Shown here piece by piece: positions 16,548 through 24,757 of a stretch of 61,728 nt of DNA (positions are counted from its first letter, which is position 1; each line of letters begins with the position of its first letter). The stretch is from Mesobacillus persicus. GTDB lineage: Bacteria; Bacillota; Bacilli; Bacillales; Cytobacillaceae. The stretch spans positions 1 through 61,728 of the forward strand of contig NZ_FOBW01000020.1 in NCBI RefSeq assembly GCF_900109925.1, read 5' to 3'. The position numbers were made by a program, and so were the translations under genes. A model generated the notes under the pieces. The model saw nothing but the letters and a program-made list of their open reading frames with translations, had not been told where the DNA came from and ran no database searches.

Positions 16548-17522
16548 CTACTCTCGCTTTCGCTCATGAGTAATTTTTGCATACCTAAGTGTCGTATCTG
16601 GTGAACTATGTCCTAAGAGCTCTTGAATAGCAACCAATTCAGCACCATTATTTAATGTTAAAGTAGCAAAGGTATGTCTTAAAACATGGGGACTTACTTT
16701 GTCTTGTAATCCTGCCCTTTGAGCGATTATTCCTATTTCTCTTTGTATTCCTCGTTTAGATAATCTTCTAAAAGGTTTTCTCTCTGTAATCATCAAGGCT
16801 TCACAATTGTCATTTCTTCCTTTTAAATATTTATCCAAATGATACATTGCTCTAATCGAAAAATAGACTTCCCTTTGTTTATCACCTTTACCTATAACTA
16901 ATGTGCTCATATTCTGTTGATTGATATCAGCTTTTTCTAATCCATGAACTTCAGATAATCGACAGCCCGTTGCATACAATACTTCTAGAAAAGCACGCTG
17001 TCTTACTGTATCACAGGATTCTCTTAACATTTCTAGTTCTTCGATTGATAAGGATTTAGGAAGTCGGTATTCATCTTTTGGAGCTTTTAATTTATTAGTT
17101 GGATCACGTTTAATATATTCTTCTGAAACTAACCAACTAAAAAAACTTTTTATAATCGATAATTTCTTTCTAATTGTGCTCATTTTTAAGGACCCATCTT
17201 GACTTAAGTACATTCGAACATCTGCTGCAGCTATGTCCTCAGCCTACTTTTTTACGATATCAGCAAACACATTTAATTCCATGAGGTAGTTGTCTAGAGT
17301 AATAGAACTTAAACCTTCTAGTTTTTTTGCCGAGATGAACAATAGTATTTTATCCTCAAGATCAGGATGTACTTCACCTAACTCAACTCTGTGAATATAA
17401 TACTCTGATAGAACAGTAGATAATTTATTCTTTGTATTTTCCACTTCAATATTAGGATACAAATCTTTTAAAGCAGCCACTAAAGCTGATAATACTTGTT
17501 CTCCTAGATTCATAATAATCAA
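16548..17522 (-). pseudogene. Tyrosine recombinase/integrase interrupted by one in-frame stop
   Basis: Read through one TAG (17244-17246), the frame encodes a 324-codon XerC/D-like integrase. The N-terminal core-binding domain contains LEGLSSITLDNYLMELNVFA. The catalytic domain has all expected residues: Arg in GCRLSEVHG, the beta-hairpin Lys in GKGDKQREV, HVLRHTFAT, LGHSSPDTTLRY and its Tyr. The stop falls at the domain boundary (IVKK*AEDIAAADVRMYL). A downstream ATG (17213) could yield only the catalytic part, so activity is doubtful unless the stop is read through or is a sequencing error. Confidence 0.85.
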
Positions 17523-17623
17523 CTCTCCTTAGTTCATATTAGTAACTAAGGATTACCTATTCAAACAGCAAAAATACCAACTGAGTGAGTATGGACCGCT
17601 TTTTTGATCCTTTGAATAAGAAA

Positions 17624-17735
17624 GAGACGATTACTTTTGGGGTAATCGTCTCATAATGGTTGTGTATAGCTAGTATCTTTGCACTGCGCAGTAATTGACT
17701 TGTTTTGTTAGTTGTTCTTCTCAAAATACGCTCAC
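17624..17735. repeat. Cassette-end repeat, long form with terminator, copy C
   Basis: A hairpin GAGACGATTAC/GTAATCGTCTC with a minus-strand T-rich tail is followed by AGTATCTTTGCACTGCGCAG, TAA and then TTAGTTGTTCTTCTCAAAAT. Spacing between hairpin and core matches copies B and D. Confidence 0.75.
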
Positions 17736-17803
17736 ATTACTTGAATAACAAAAAACAATTATCCTCTTTAATCACTCTCCCTAGTTGAGAAATAATATAG
17801 CAT

Positions 17804-18250
17804 TTATTTAATTCTTTTTATTAACAACTGATATCCATAAATAACTAGAGCGAAAGTAATAAATGAAAAAAATATGTGTTTAGGCCTAAAGTTAACTAGT
17901 TTAAAAAGTCTTAACTTTTGAAATAGATAGCTCAGTGGGAAAGAAAAAAGAATATCCATTATTAGGTTAAGACCTAAATACCGTTTTAAATTTCCAAAGG
18001 TTAAATGAAAAATCCATAATGTTCCTACAAGAAAAGGTCCCAAAATAAAGCTACCATCGTTTAATAGTTTAACTTTCCATCCCCCTTTAACAACCCACCA
18101 CTTATATGGGACTGCCAACAAACACATTCCTGTTACAAGAAGTGATGCAAAAAGAGAAACGGGTAAATAAAGTTTAAATGACTTTTTAGGAAGAAAAATG
18201 ATAGAAATCCAAGGCAATATAAGCTGAATGATTCTAATGATATTAGGCAT
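17804..18250 (-). CDS. Polytopic membrane protein, 148 aa
   Basis: There are four hydrophobic segments (about residues 5-20, 28-45, 68-88 and 95-140) and a WW pair in YKWWVVKGGW. AGGGGGAATC precedes the ATG. It is similar in character to small Bacillaceae membrane proteins of the CBO0543 type, but I cannot place it firmly. It is the only gene in its repeat bracket and reads toward the long-form repeat and its terminator. Confidence 0.6.
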   Translation of the reverse strand: MPNIIRIIQLILPWISIIFLPKKSFKLYLPVSLFASLLVTGMCLLAVPYKWWVVKGGWKVKLLNDGSFILGPFLVGTLWIFHLTFGNLKRYLGLNLIMDILFSFPLSYLFQKLRLFKLVNFRPKHIFFSFITFALVIYGYQLLIKRIK

Positions 18251-18370
18251 ATAAATTGATTCCCCCTTTTCATCTTAATTTCCCCTCTTATTTGGGAATA
18301 ATTCACAGGGAAATCACTAATTATGTGTTTCTTATTGAACCATACTGCCCGGTTCAGCTTATATACATTT

Positions 18371-18422
18371 ATTCACAAGTGCTTTAAAATGAAGAACTTT
18401 GCTGCGCAGTATAAGTCCAATA
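18371..18422. repeat. Cassette-end repeat, short form, copy 3
   Basis: It contains ATTCACAAGTGC, TTTAAAATGAAGAACTTTGC and TGCGCAGTATAAGTCCAATA. It gives the clearest inverted match (TTGCTGCGCAGTA) to the long-form core TACTGCGCAGCAA. Confidence 0.7.
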
Positions 18423-18431
18423 CGAAAAAAA

Positions 18432-18545
18432 GATCACCCTAAAAGAGTGATCGCCTGACATGATTTTTTAATTACAAGTATGGTTGTACTGCTCAGCAAC
18501 TGACATTGTATTGCTAGTTGTTCTTCTTCAAAATAAGCCCCCATT
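18432..18545. repeat. Cassette-end repeat, long form with terminator, copy D
   Basis: A GATCAC/GTGATC hairpin with TTTTTTT on the minus strand is followed by ATTACAAGTATGGTTGTACT, GCTCAGCAA, and then AGTTGTTCTTCTTCAAAATA and AGCCCCC. It serves as the terminator of the reverse transcriptase gene. Confidence 0.75.
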
Positions 18546-18680
18546 TGTATGAAAAAGAGATTCAAAAATGCAATAATATTTACTATCTTTTTATAAAGGG
18601 AAGAAGCTCAAGGAAGCCATATGCTTATCAATACACTTGCATACTCTAAAAGACCATGCTTTTGTCATTGATTAAACCAC

Positions 18681-20246
18681 TTATATATCCATATCTTCAG
18701 CTTCAAAGCCGTCTTCCATTTCCTTTATTTTCAATGCTAAATACTCTTCAATTTCATTAAGAACCTCTGGAATATCTCTAATGATGGGAAGCTCTGATGT
18801 TATGTTTGCTCTATAAAACTCCAAATAACTGCTCACTTTTTCCATACGTGATTGCTCTTTTCTTACCTCGAATACCTTTTTGGGAATTAGATATTTTACA
18901 ATGCTACCTTCTAAATCAGCTTTTAAGTCAGCAGAATACAGTATCAGGTGATAATTTTGAAACCAGTATTGTTCACCATCATTTTCTTTTAATTTATCCA
19001 ATTCTTCTTTTTCAAAATACCCATCTTTTAGGTAATACGAAATTAATACTTGATTGCTTGTTTCCATTACTCTATTTTTATTTTCAATCAATACATCTGT
19101 AAAATCAAATATTTTTATTGCGTAATAAAAATACAACTGCTCTTCATTAAATGAAGTTTTAAGCACTTCTCTATACCTAACATGGAAAAATTTATGTAAT
19201 CTATTTTTGTCAAAATTACTCATATCATTAAATTTATCGACTGTATACAACATAGTCTCAGGAGATAAGTTAAATAGAAAACATAATTGGTGATAATCAT
19301 AATTCTTAACTTGATAACTCTCTAGGTCTAACTCTCTAAAATATTTCGTCTTAAAAAAATTATTTATAAAAACCTTCTTAAGTTTATCATCTTCTAAGTT
19401 TGAGACTCTAAAAACAAGTTGGTTAATAAAATATAGCTTGTTATTATCTTTTTCCTTATCGAATCTTACATTACAATGGGCAATTAATTTTTTCCAATAT
19501 CTCGCAACTAAATTGTAATTATTGAAAGTTTCATATGTCCAAACCTCTTTTTTGCTATCATTTCTTTCTAATTCATATTTTTCCAACACCTTATCAAAAA
19601 TCCTTGTTATTTCAACAACATCATCCTTATTACAGAAAAAGTAAAAGTCATCGGAAAAATAGGAAAACTCGCAGTCAATCTTTGCTCTTCTAATTTCTCC
19701 TGCTATTTCATTACTGATATTTTTTAAGTTACTTTCTGCGAAATATAATGACAAATAATTTCCCATTATTAATCCATTTGTTTTTCCCTGATTCATATTG
19801 GATAAAAATCGTTCTTCATGTTCTTCGTAGTCTATTAAATGAGTATAGATCCTCCCGTAGTATTCCTTTATATCCATTTTAATAAGTTGATCATAAACGC
19901 ATAACCTGTTAAAATCCTCCTCTAATTGCCTTTCGTATTCACCTGATACAAAATCCCCAGTATCAATATTTGCTGATAAGCGTTTATGTAGTGGATCTAA
20001 ATTTTGAATGCTATCAAAATTTGATAAATCCTTAAAATGTTCATATGCAACTATAAAATTCAAAATATTTGGCATTTTAAGGGTTCGATACTTATCTTCT
20101 TGCTTTTTAACTCTAAAATTAATAGGTTCAACCCAGACCAACTTACTAATATCAAATGAGGATATATCAGTTGGGAATTTAAGAATATCAATGTCCAGAA
20201 AATGCTTGACTGAATTCTTGAAATTGTACAAATTATTAAGTTTCAT
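18681..20246 (-). CDS. Defence-type reverse transcriptase (DRT/Abi-like), 521 aa
   Basis: An RT palm is recognisable near the N-terminus. Motif A is IKMDIKEYYGRIYTHLI with its Asp at about residue 125, the next motif is NGLIMGNYLSLYFAES, and the catalytic motif is YFSDDFYFF (SDD at about 198-200). The C-terminal 300 residues are helical with no recognised domain, as in Abi and defence-associated RTs, which act by protein-primed or untemplated DNA synthesis in phage-infected cells. No maturase/HNH domain is present, so this is not a group II intron protein. The ATG at 20246 follows AAGGTGG. The exact DRT/UG subtype cannot be assigned here. It is the sole gene of its repeat bracket and lies 0.7 kb from a Kiwa pair. 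Confidence 0.75.
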   Translation of the reverse strand: MKLNNLYNFKNSVKHFLDIDILKFPTDISSFDISKLVWVEPINFRVKKQEDKYRTLKMPNILNFIVAYEHFKDLSNFDSIQNLDPLHKRLSANIDTGDFVSGEYERQLEEDFNRLCVYDQLIKMDIKEYYGRIYTHLIDYEEHEERFLSNMNQGKTNGLIMGNYLSLYFAESNLKNISNEIAGEIRRAKIDCEFSYFSDDFYFFCNKDDVVEITRIFDKVLEKYELERNDSKKEVWTYETFNNYNLVARYWKKLIAHCNVRFDKEKDNNKLYFINQLVFRVSNLEDDKLKKVFINNFFKTKYFRELDLESYQVKNYDYHQLCFLFNLSPETMLYTVDKFNDMSNFDKNRLHKFFHVRYREVLKTSFNEEQLYFYYAIKIFDFTDVLIENKNRVMETSNQVLISYYLKDGYFEKEELDKLKENDGEQYWFQNYHLILYSADLKADLEGSIVKYLIPKKVFEVRKEQSRMEKVSSYLEFYRANITSELPIIRDIPEVLNEIEEYLALKIKEMEDGFEAEDMDI

Positions 20247-20465
20247 CTTCTCCACCTTGTTTCACTTATTAGTTTTTCTAACTTAAACTTTGCTCTCTAG
20301 CAATTCATTTCCATTTGTAAAAAATATCCAATTTTATTAAAAAATCTTTTAAACACATTCTACACTTACCTTTGAACCATCATAGTGTAAAATATTAATG
20401 CTTTTTATTTACATCTATATATTACCATTAAATTGCAATTAGTTTTGAAGAGCTCTGCTTGTTAG

Positions 20466-20520
20466 TTCACACAAAACCAACTAAAATGAAGAAAATTATT
20501 ACGCAGTATAGGTCTACTAC
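20466..20520. repeat. Cassette-end repeat, short form, copy 4
   Basis: It contains GTTCACACAAAACC, then AAAATGAAGAAAATTATTAC and GCAGTATAGGTCTACTAC. It closes the reverse transcriptase bracket. Confidence 0.6.
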
Positions 20521-20869
20521 ACAATACATTATTTAGTCTTGCCCGTTTGTAAACAGTCTGTAATTCTTTGGTACACTTTTTGTCATTCGGTGGTAAATGC
20601 TATGTCAGAGCTGGTACAAACATTTTAATTACTTGTAATCAAAATTCATTTAATCGTAGTTTGGCTATGCCTTTTACCTCTTCCTTCACTTTGTAGTTTC
20701 AAGCACCACTGTCGTAAAGCCTGTGCTTTTGCGACTTGGTTTTGTCCCAACCTTTATTAACAATTCCTATAAGGTGATGAATACACCAAATCCAGCAAAC
20801 GAACATGTCTTGAATATTCATAGGTATTAACCCTTTCATTTCTACATATGTCTCCTATTTTACAACATA
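20521..20869. other. Gap between the reverse transcriptase and Kiwa modules
   Basis: No firm gene is seen. A 46-codon minus-strand frame (20699-20839) starts MKGLIPMNIQDMFVCWIWCI behind an AGGAGAC and contains HHLIGIVNKGWDKTK. It might be a remnant of a larger gene but is unrecognised. Confidence 0.3.
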
Positions 20870-20899
20870 AAAAAAAGCATCCTTGTAGGAAGCTTTTTT
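20870..20899 (-). terminator. Intrinsic terminator behind kwaA
   Basis: AAAAAAGC/GCTTTTTT arms surround a 13-nt loop, with the T-run on the minus strand formed by the stem and its flank. Confidence 0.65.
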
Positions 20900-20951
20900 A
20901 CTAATTAAACAATTAAAGCAGTCCAATTAGTTTGTGATAGTATTAAATCTA

Positions 20952-21581
20952 TTATAGATATAAGTCATCTGAACGACTTGTTTGTAGAGGTACTTCGGTT
21001 ATAACATATATATCTCCTATAAGATTAACTTTTTTTACCTCAAGGTTTCTCTTTGCTATCTTTTTTAATTTAGTTTTACTAATTCTAGTTATATAAATAT
21101 ATTCTTCTGCAGAAAAAACATTATAACCACAAATATTATATAACGGATTCATAAATAACTGATCATTCTTTACATAAAAAGTTCCAATGATAAAAAATAA
21201 TATAAAGTTTATTAGTAAACTTCTCCCGCTATGTATATCCATTGATATTAGTGGAACAATATACGTTACAATATACCCCATTGTATCCTCTCTAACAAAT
21301 TCAGTATCCTTTATTGTACCTATTCTTCCCTCTGTTTTTGTATATACACGAAAAAACAAAAATACACCGAACAATGACAATATAAAAAAAATCAATAAAC
21401 CTATCCAAAATATAGACACAGAAGTGCTTATATTAAGAAATTGATTAAAAAAACATTTAAGGGTAAGAAGACGGCCATTGTCATCAAAAAGCTGTATATT
21501 TTGTACTATGAGCAACAAATATAAGGGGATAAAAGATGATAAATAAAAGAGAATTTTTTGTAACGATCTAGTGAATTTCAT
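20952..21581 (-). CDS. kwaA: Kiwa-like membrane protein KwaA, 209 aa
   Basis: Four hydrophobic segments (about residues 9-28, 53-76, 103-118 and 121-138) sit in the N-terminal two thirds, starting with ILFYLSSFIPLYLLLIVQN, followed by a cytoplasmic beta-rich tail. This architecture matches KwaA, the four-helix membrane sensor of the Kiwa anti-phage system. Assignment is strengthened by the DUF4868 (KwaB) gene ending 20 bp upstream. In the original Escherichia coli system kwaA comes first; here the order is B then A. Confidence 0.7.
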   Translation of the reverse strand: MKFTRSLQKILFYLSSFIPLYLLLIVQNIQLFDDNGRLLTLKCFFNQFLNISTSVSIFWIGLLIFFILSLFGVFLFFRVYTKTEGRIGTIKDTEFVREDTMGYIVTYIVPLISMDIHSGRSLLINFILFFIIGTFYVKNDQLFMNPLYNICGYNVFSAEEYIYITRISKTKLKKIAKRNLEVKKVNLIGDIYVITEVPLQTSRSDDLYL

Positions 21582-21601
21582 ATATATTCCCTTCTTTAGA
21601 T

Positions 21602-22522
21602 TTATTGCGTAACATCCTCACCTATACGACCTAAAATTAATGATAAATAATATGCATCTGCAATACAGAAAAGTATTTGACTTCTAACTTGTCTATTTCT
21701 TGTATATACAATTTGACCGTGTTGATTTAATTCAATATCTAAATCTGCTTCAGCAATCACATTGGGAAGTAAATTACGATTTTGTATAAACCCTTCAATT
21801 CTCCCAGGAGTGTTTAAAATCTTAGTGATTCTCTTAGATGCTTGTCTATCATTTAAACAATCATCTCTAAATTCATCAAAGTTAGTTATAATATTACCTT
21901 CCTCAATATGGCTTAGGGCTTCTGTTGCTCTTTCTGAAAAATAATCCTGTAAATTGAAAATTGTTTGTAATGCAAATCGATTGATTATTAACATTTCATT
22001 TTGAAATACTAATATATCTATATCTCTATCCAAACCAATAAAAAGTTCGTTATCAAACTTCCTTAAAGTATTATCTTCTAAAATACCCAAGATTCCACTT
22101 CGAATTTTTTTCATTTTTGTAAACCTGCGAAATATATACATGGATTCATCATTAGTATTAGTAAATTTAATGCAGTAAAAATTTATATCATTAAGATCCA
22201 TTTCGCCCATATCACCATGTATATTTTCTTCTGAATCTATTTCCACTATGGTATTAGCCACACGTGCTACATCTAGAGTTGCCACAGATAGATACCCATC
22301 TTGGCCTACATTAGGGTTGTAAATCTCTTGCGGTAAATCGTACAATCTTGTTTGGAAAACCTCATTATATAGATCTTTTAAATCTTGACGCATTTGTGGC
22401 CTTATAGTAGGTTGGTAAACTTCATAGGCTTCCATTATCTTTTGGACAAATTTAACTGATACAGCATTCGGTTGATTAATGTCAAGATTATTCACAAATT
22501 GTCTAAGGTAATTAATATTCAA
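21602..22522 (-). CDS. kwaB: Kiwa-like protein KwaB (DUF4868), 306 aa
   Basis: The central and C-terminal parts fit DUF4868: INFYCIKFTNTNDES, FRRFTKMKKI, then FDNELFIGLDRDIDILVFQN and LIINRFALQTIFNLQDYF. KwaB is the cytoplasmic partner that binds phage-related DNA and works with KwaA. The frame is open to a GTG at 22627, but the best signal is GAGGGATAACA before a TTG at 22522, giving 306 aa, close to the usual KwaB length. The extra 35 N-terminal codons are hydrophobic and basic and lack a good ribosome binding site. Confidence 0.75.
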   Translation of the reverse strand: MNINYLRQFVNNLDINQPNAVSVKFVQKIMEAYEVYQPTIRPQMRQDLKDLYNEVFQTRLYDLPQEIYNPNVGQDGYLSVATLDVARVANTIVEIDSEENIHGDMGEMDLNDINFYCIKFTNTNDESMYIFRRFTKMKKIRSGILGILEDNTLRKFDNELFIGLDRDIDILVFQNEMLIINRFALQTIFNLQDYFSERATEALSHIEEGNIITNFDEFRDDCLNDRQASKRITKILNTPGRIEGFIQNRNLLPNVIAEADLDIELNQHGQIVYTRNRQVRSQILFCIADAYYLSLILGRIGEDVTQ

Positions 22523-22740
22523 TGTTATCCCTCTTCTCGATAAAATTATAATAACAAAATTCGACAAGAAAGACGGAATACCTCTCAACCAACCGCATAT
22601 TTTTCCAATTCTCCTAAATAAACCCACGCCTTGATGCTTATTCCTCTAAGTTAAAACTCTCTTTGCATCCATTTACAACCTATATTTCTTTATTTAGATT
22701 TTTGCATATTTGGGAGGGGACGGAGACCTTTTCCCTATAC

Positions 22741-22818
22741 AATTTGTATTACGATACGTACTGCACTAGGGCGATTTTGTACACTATATGTACGCGCGTG
22801 CAGTTGTACATCAATTAC
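22741..22818. promoter_or_regulatory. Cluster of TGTAC/GTACG motifs upstream of kwaB
   Basis: TGTACACTATATGTAC, GATACGTAC and TTGTACATC occur within 80 bp in otherwise non-coding sequence between the recombinase operon and kwaB. They could be an operator or a recombinase-binding region; no known consensus is matched. Confidence 0.3.
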
Positions 22819-22996
22819 GATTAGTAAAGGTGCCACCATTTACTTTAGCCAGCAACAGACCGCCAATCCAATCCATTCCTTGGATAGCTATATTAATGCT
22901 TTCCAGGGAGAGTTTCAATTGAGGGGAGTGGCGGGGATGATTGGCGCATGTTCGTGGCTCTTCTATGTTCAATACCCAACACACCTTTACAGCCAT
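22811..22996 (-). CDS. Small protein of the recombinase operon, 61 aa
   Basis: The ATG overlaps the last codons of the serine recombinase gene, so it could be translationally coupled. The sequence (start MAVKVCWVLNIEEPRTCANH, end AKVNGGTFTNRN) is not recognised. Such small genes behind large serine recombinases sometimes encode accessory factors, but nothing in the sequence proves this. Confidence 0.35.
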   Translation of the reverse strand: MAVKVCWVLNIEEPRTCANHPRHSPQLKLSLESINIAIQGMDWIGGLLLAKVNGGTFTNRN

Positions 22997-24462
22997 TCAA
23001 TTTCAATAGTAACCTCTGGAACTTCTCTTCTTGTATTATGATCCACTCTTGAATTAGTTGAAAACCAAATTTTCTTTATAAAAGTCTTAAGAAAAGTATT
23101 ACAAACTTCAGGTTCAATATTATCAATCTTGTTTAAAGTTTCAATGCATCGTGCTAACCGGCTTTGTTCTTCTTCTGTATTATTAAGGTTTTCTAATTGA
23201 ATGTTTATTAGTTCTATTTGCTGCTTAACATTTTTGATTTGCCTTTCATTCTCCTCGCTTAATTCCAGGAATTCAGCCTTTGTAATTTCTCCATCCATTC
23301 TCATTACCTTTAGATTCTTTTGTCTATTATCAAACTTTCCTATTTGCCTAATAAGTGATTCCTTTTGAGAATTAAGTTTATTTTCCTCTTCAGAAGTGTC
23401 ATGAGTTTTTAATTTTTCAAGCGCAATTTCAAAATCCGCTTTTTTATCTTTTACCTTCTGCAAAACATATACTTCAACAGGTAAATATTTATGACCTCTA
23501 TCTTTGCATGTATTATTGCTAATTTTATATGAACAAGATTTAATGTAATCAATATCGGTTCCATCCGTTTGGATATATCTCTTTCTTCCGCAACAATAAC
23601 AGTACAGAAGGTTTTGTAGTCTCCGGTTCGCCTTCTTTTTATTAAAATAACTACCACTCTTGTTTTCTTCTAATATTTTTTGAACTTCTAAGAAAGTTTG
23701 TTTACTTACAATCGGTTCATGTGCATTCTCAACAAATACTTCATCAACCACTCTTCCGTTAACCCTCCTACAAGCTTGAACCACTCCATAATAAACAACA
23801 TTTTTTCGTATACTGGATATGTGAGATGTTGTTAGAATTTTGCCGCTTCTGCTCCTCCATCCGTATGTATCTAGCTCTTTTGCGATTTCATTGGCACTTA
23901 CTCTTTGTACGGTTCTCTGAAAGATATGTCTAATAATTGTTGCCTCGTCTTCAACGATAACTAATCTTTGATTTTCGTCCTTTTTATAACCTAGTGGTGC
24001 TTTATTACTCATTACCCATCTTCCTTGTTCTGCGGCAGCTAAGCGACCTCTACCTAACCGTTTCCGTATTTGCTTGTACTCAAAGTTCGCCATCATTGCT
24101 TGGAACGAAAAAAGCATTTCATTGCTTTCCTGGGCTAAATCAATTGCACCATGTGGAGTTAAGATTTTTATGTCGTGTGCAATCAACATCGTCTTGATTT
24201 GTTCAGCATAGGCGTTGTCACGGGAAATCCGATCTATATCCATTACTAAGAGATAATCATATTCATCTAATTTATTTAGCAGAAGATTTAATTGGGGTCT
24301 AACATTATTTACACCACTCGAAATTTCCTGATACACGTCATATGTTAAATTATTTTGTTTAGCAAGTTTAATTAGTGCATTTCGATGACTTCCTAATATT
24401 TCATCAATGTTTAGCTGTTCCTCATTTCTAGATAGTCGTAAATAAATAGCGGCGAGGGCCAT
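22987..24462 (-). CDS. Large serine recombinase, 491 aa
   Basis: The N-terminal resolvase domain has the catalytic Ser in AIYLRLSRNEE and MDIDRISRDNAYAE. A recombinase domain follows, then a zinc ribbon (YCYCCGRKR with later Cys in SCSYKISNNTC, about residues 300-340) and a coiled coil (about 380-450). AGGAG lies about 11 nt before the ATG at 24462, preferred to the GTG at 24474 that overlaps the ribosome binding site. It is codirectional with kwaB-kwaA downstream and is the likely integrase of the element carrying them. Confidence 0.9.
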   Translation of the reverse strand: MALAAIYLRLSRNEEQLNIDEILGSHRNALIKLAKQNNLTYDVYQEISSGVNNVRPQLNLLLNKLDEYDYLLVMDIDRISRDNAYAEQIKTMLIAHDIKILTPHGAIDLAQESNEMLFSFQAMMANFEYKQIRKRLGRGRLAAAEQGRWVMSNKAPLGYKKDENQRLVIVEDEATIIRHIFQRTVQRVSANEIAKELDTYGWRSRSGKILTTSHISSIRKNVVYYGVVQACRRVNGRVVDEVFVENAHEPIVSKQTFLEVQKILEENKSGSYFNKKKANRRLQNLLYCYCCGRKRYIQTDGTDIDYIKSCSYKISNNTCKDRGHKYLPVEVYVLQKVKDKKADFEIALEKLKTHDTSEEENKLNSQKESLIRQIGKFDNRQKNLKVMRMDGEITKAEFLELSEENERQIKNVKQQIELINIQLENLNNTEEEQSRLARCIETLNKIDNIEPEVCNTFLKTFIKKIWFSTNSRVDHNTRREVPEVTIEIEWL

Positions 24463-24496
24463 GTTTAAGATCACTCCTATGTTTTACAAAATTCCA

Positions 24497-24619
24497 TTAT
24501 GAACCCAGTAAAAATAGAAAATTAACATTTGTTACCTTTCCTACAGTACCATAGATTGTGATCACGACTGTATCACCGATATTATATTTCGGTTCTTTAC
24601 GGTTTTCCATTTCCTCCAT
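24497..24619 (-). pseudogene. N-terminal stub of a gene truncated at the recombinase border
   Basis: The frame has a good start region (GGATGGAGGAAATGG) and encodes KYNIGDTVVITIYGTVGKVT, a compact beta-rich start like those of Bacillaceae proteins of around 200 residues. It then breaks into low-complexity FLFLLGS and stops. The break lies about 50-70 bp upstream of the serine recombinase gene, where attachment sites usually lie. The missing C-terminal part was not found elsewhere in the window. Confidence 0.5.
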
Positions 24620-24698
24620 CCTCTCAATGATGCGTCGTGAGTTTATTAACACATTATATGCGGAGGGTGGCTAATTCGACACGCCCAATAAAAGAAAA

Positions 24699-24731
24699 GA
24701 GGCCTAAACCCGATAGCTTATCGGTGGCCTC
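24699..24731 (-). terminator. Intrinsic terminator behind yozE
   Basis: GAGGCC/GGCCTC arms with an inner CCGATA/TATCGG stem, followed on the minus strand by TTTTCTTTT. Confidence 0.8.
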
Positions 24732-24757
24732 AATAAAAAATTATATTTAAGTAATAC

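Larger units (their letters stand above)
17624..18422. mobile_element. Candidate single-gene cassette (148-aa membrane protein)
   Basis: A long-form repeat with terminator on the left and a short-form inverted repeat on the right bracket one gene. It abuts the next bracket (18432-20520) with about 10 bp between them. The mobile nature is inferred. Confidence 0.4.
18432..20520. mobile_element. Candidate single-gene cassette (reverse transcriptase)
   Basis: A long-form repeat at 18432-18545 and a short-form inverted partner at 20466-20520 enclose the DRT/Abi-like reverse transcriptase and nothing else. The same layout occurs at 17.6 and 11.0 kb. Mobility is inferred; no transposase is inside. 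Confidence 0.4.

Noticed and set aside
9126-20520. Classical integron with attC sites
   Set aside because: The repeats flank genes as inverted pairs of two forms, with no attC-like long imperfect palindrome behind each gene, and the tyrosine recombinase lacks an evident integron-integrase-specific insertion.
20699-20839. 46-codon minus-strand frame between the reverse transcriptase and Kiwa genes
   Set aside because: It has a plausible start, but there is no recognisable family and no operon partner, so it is mentioned only in the gap description.
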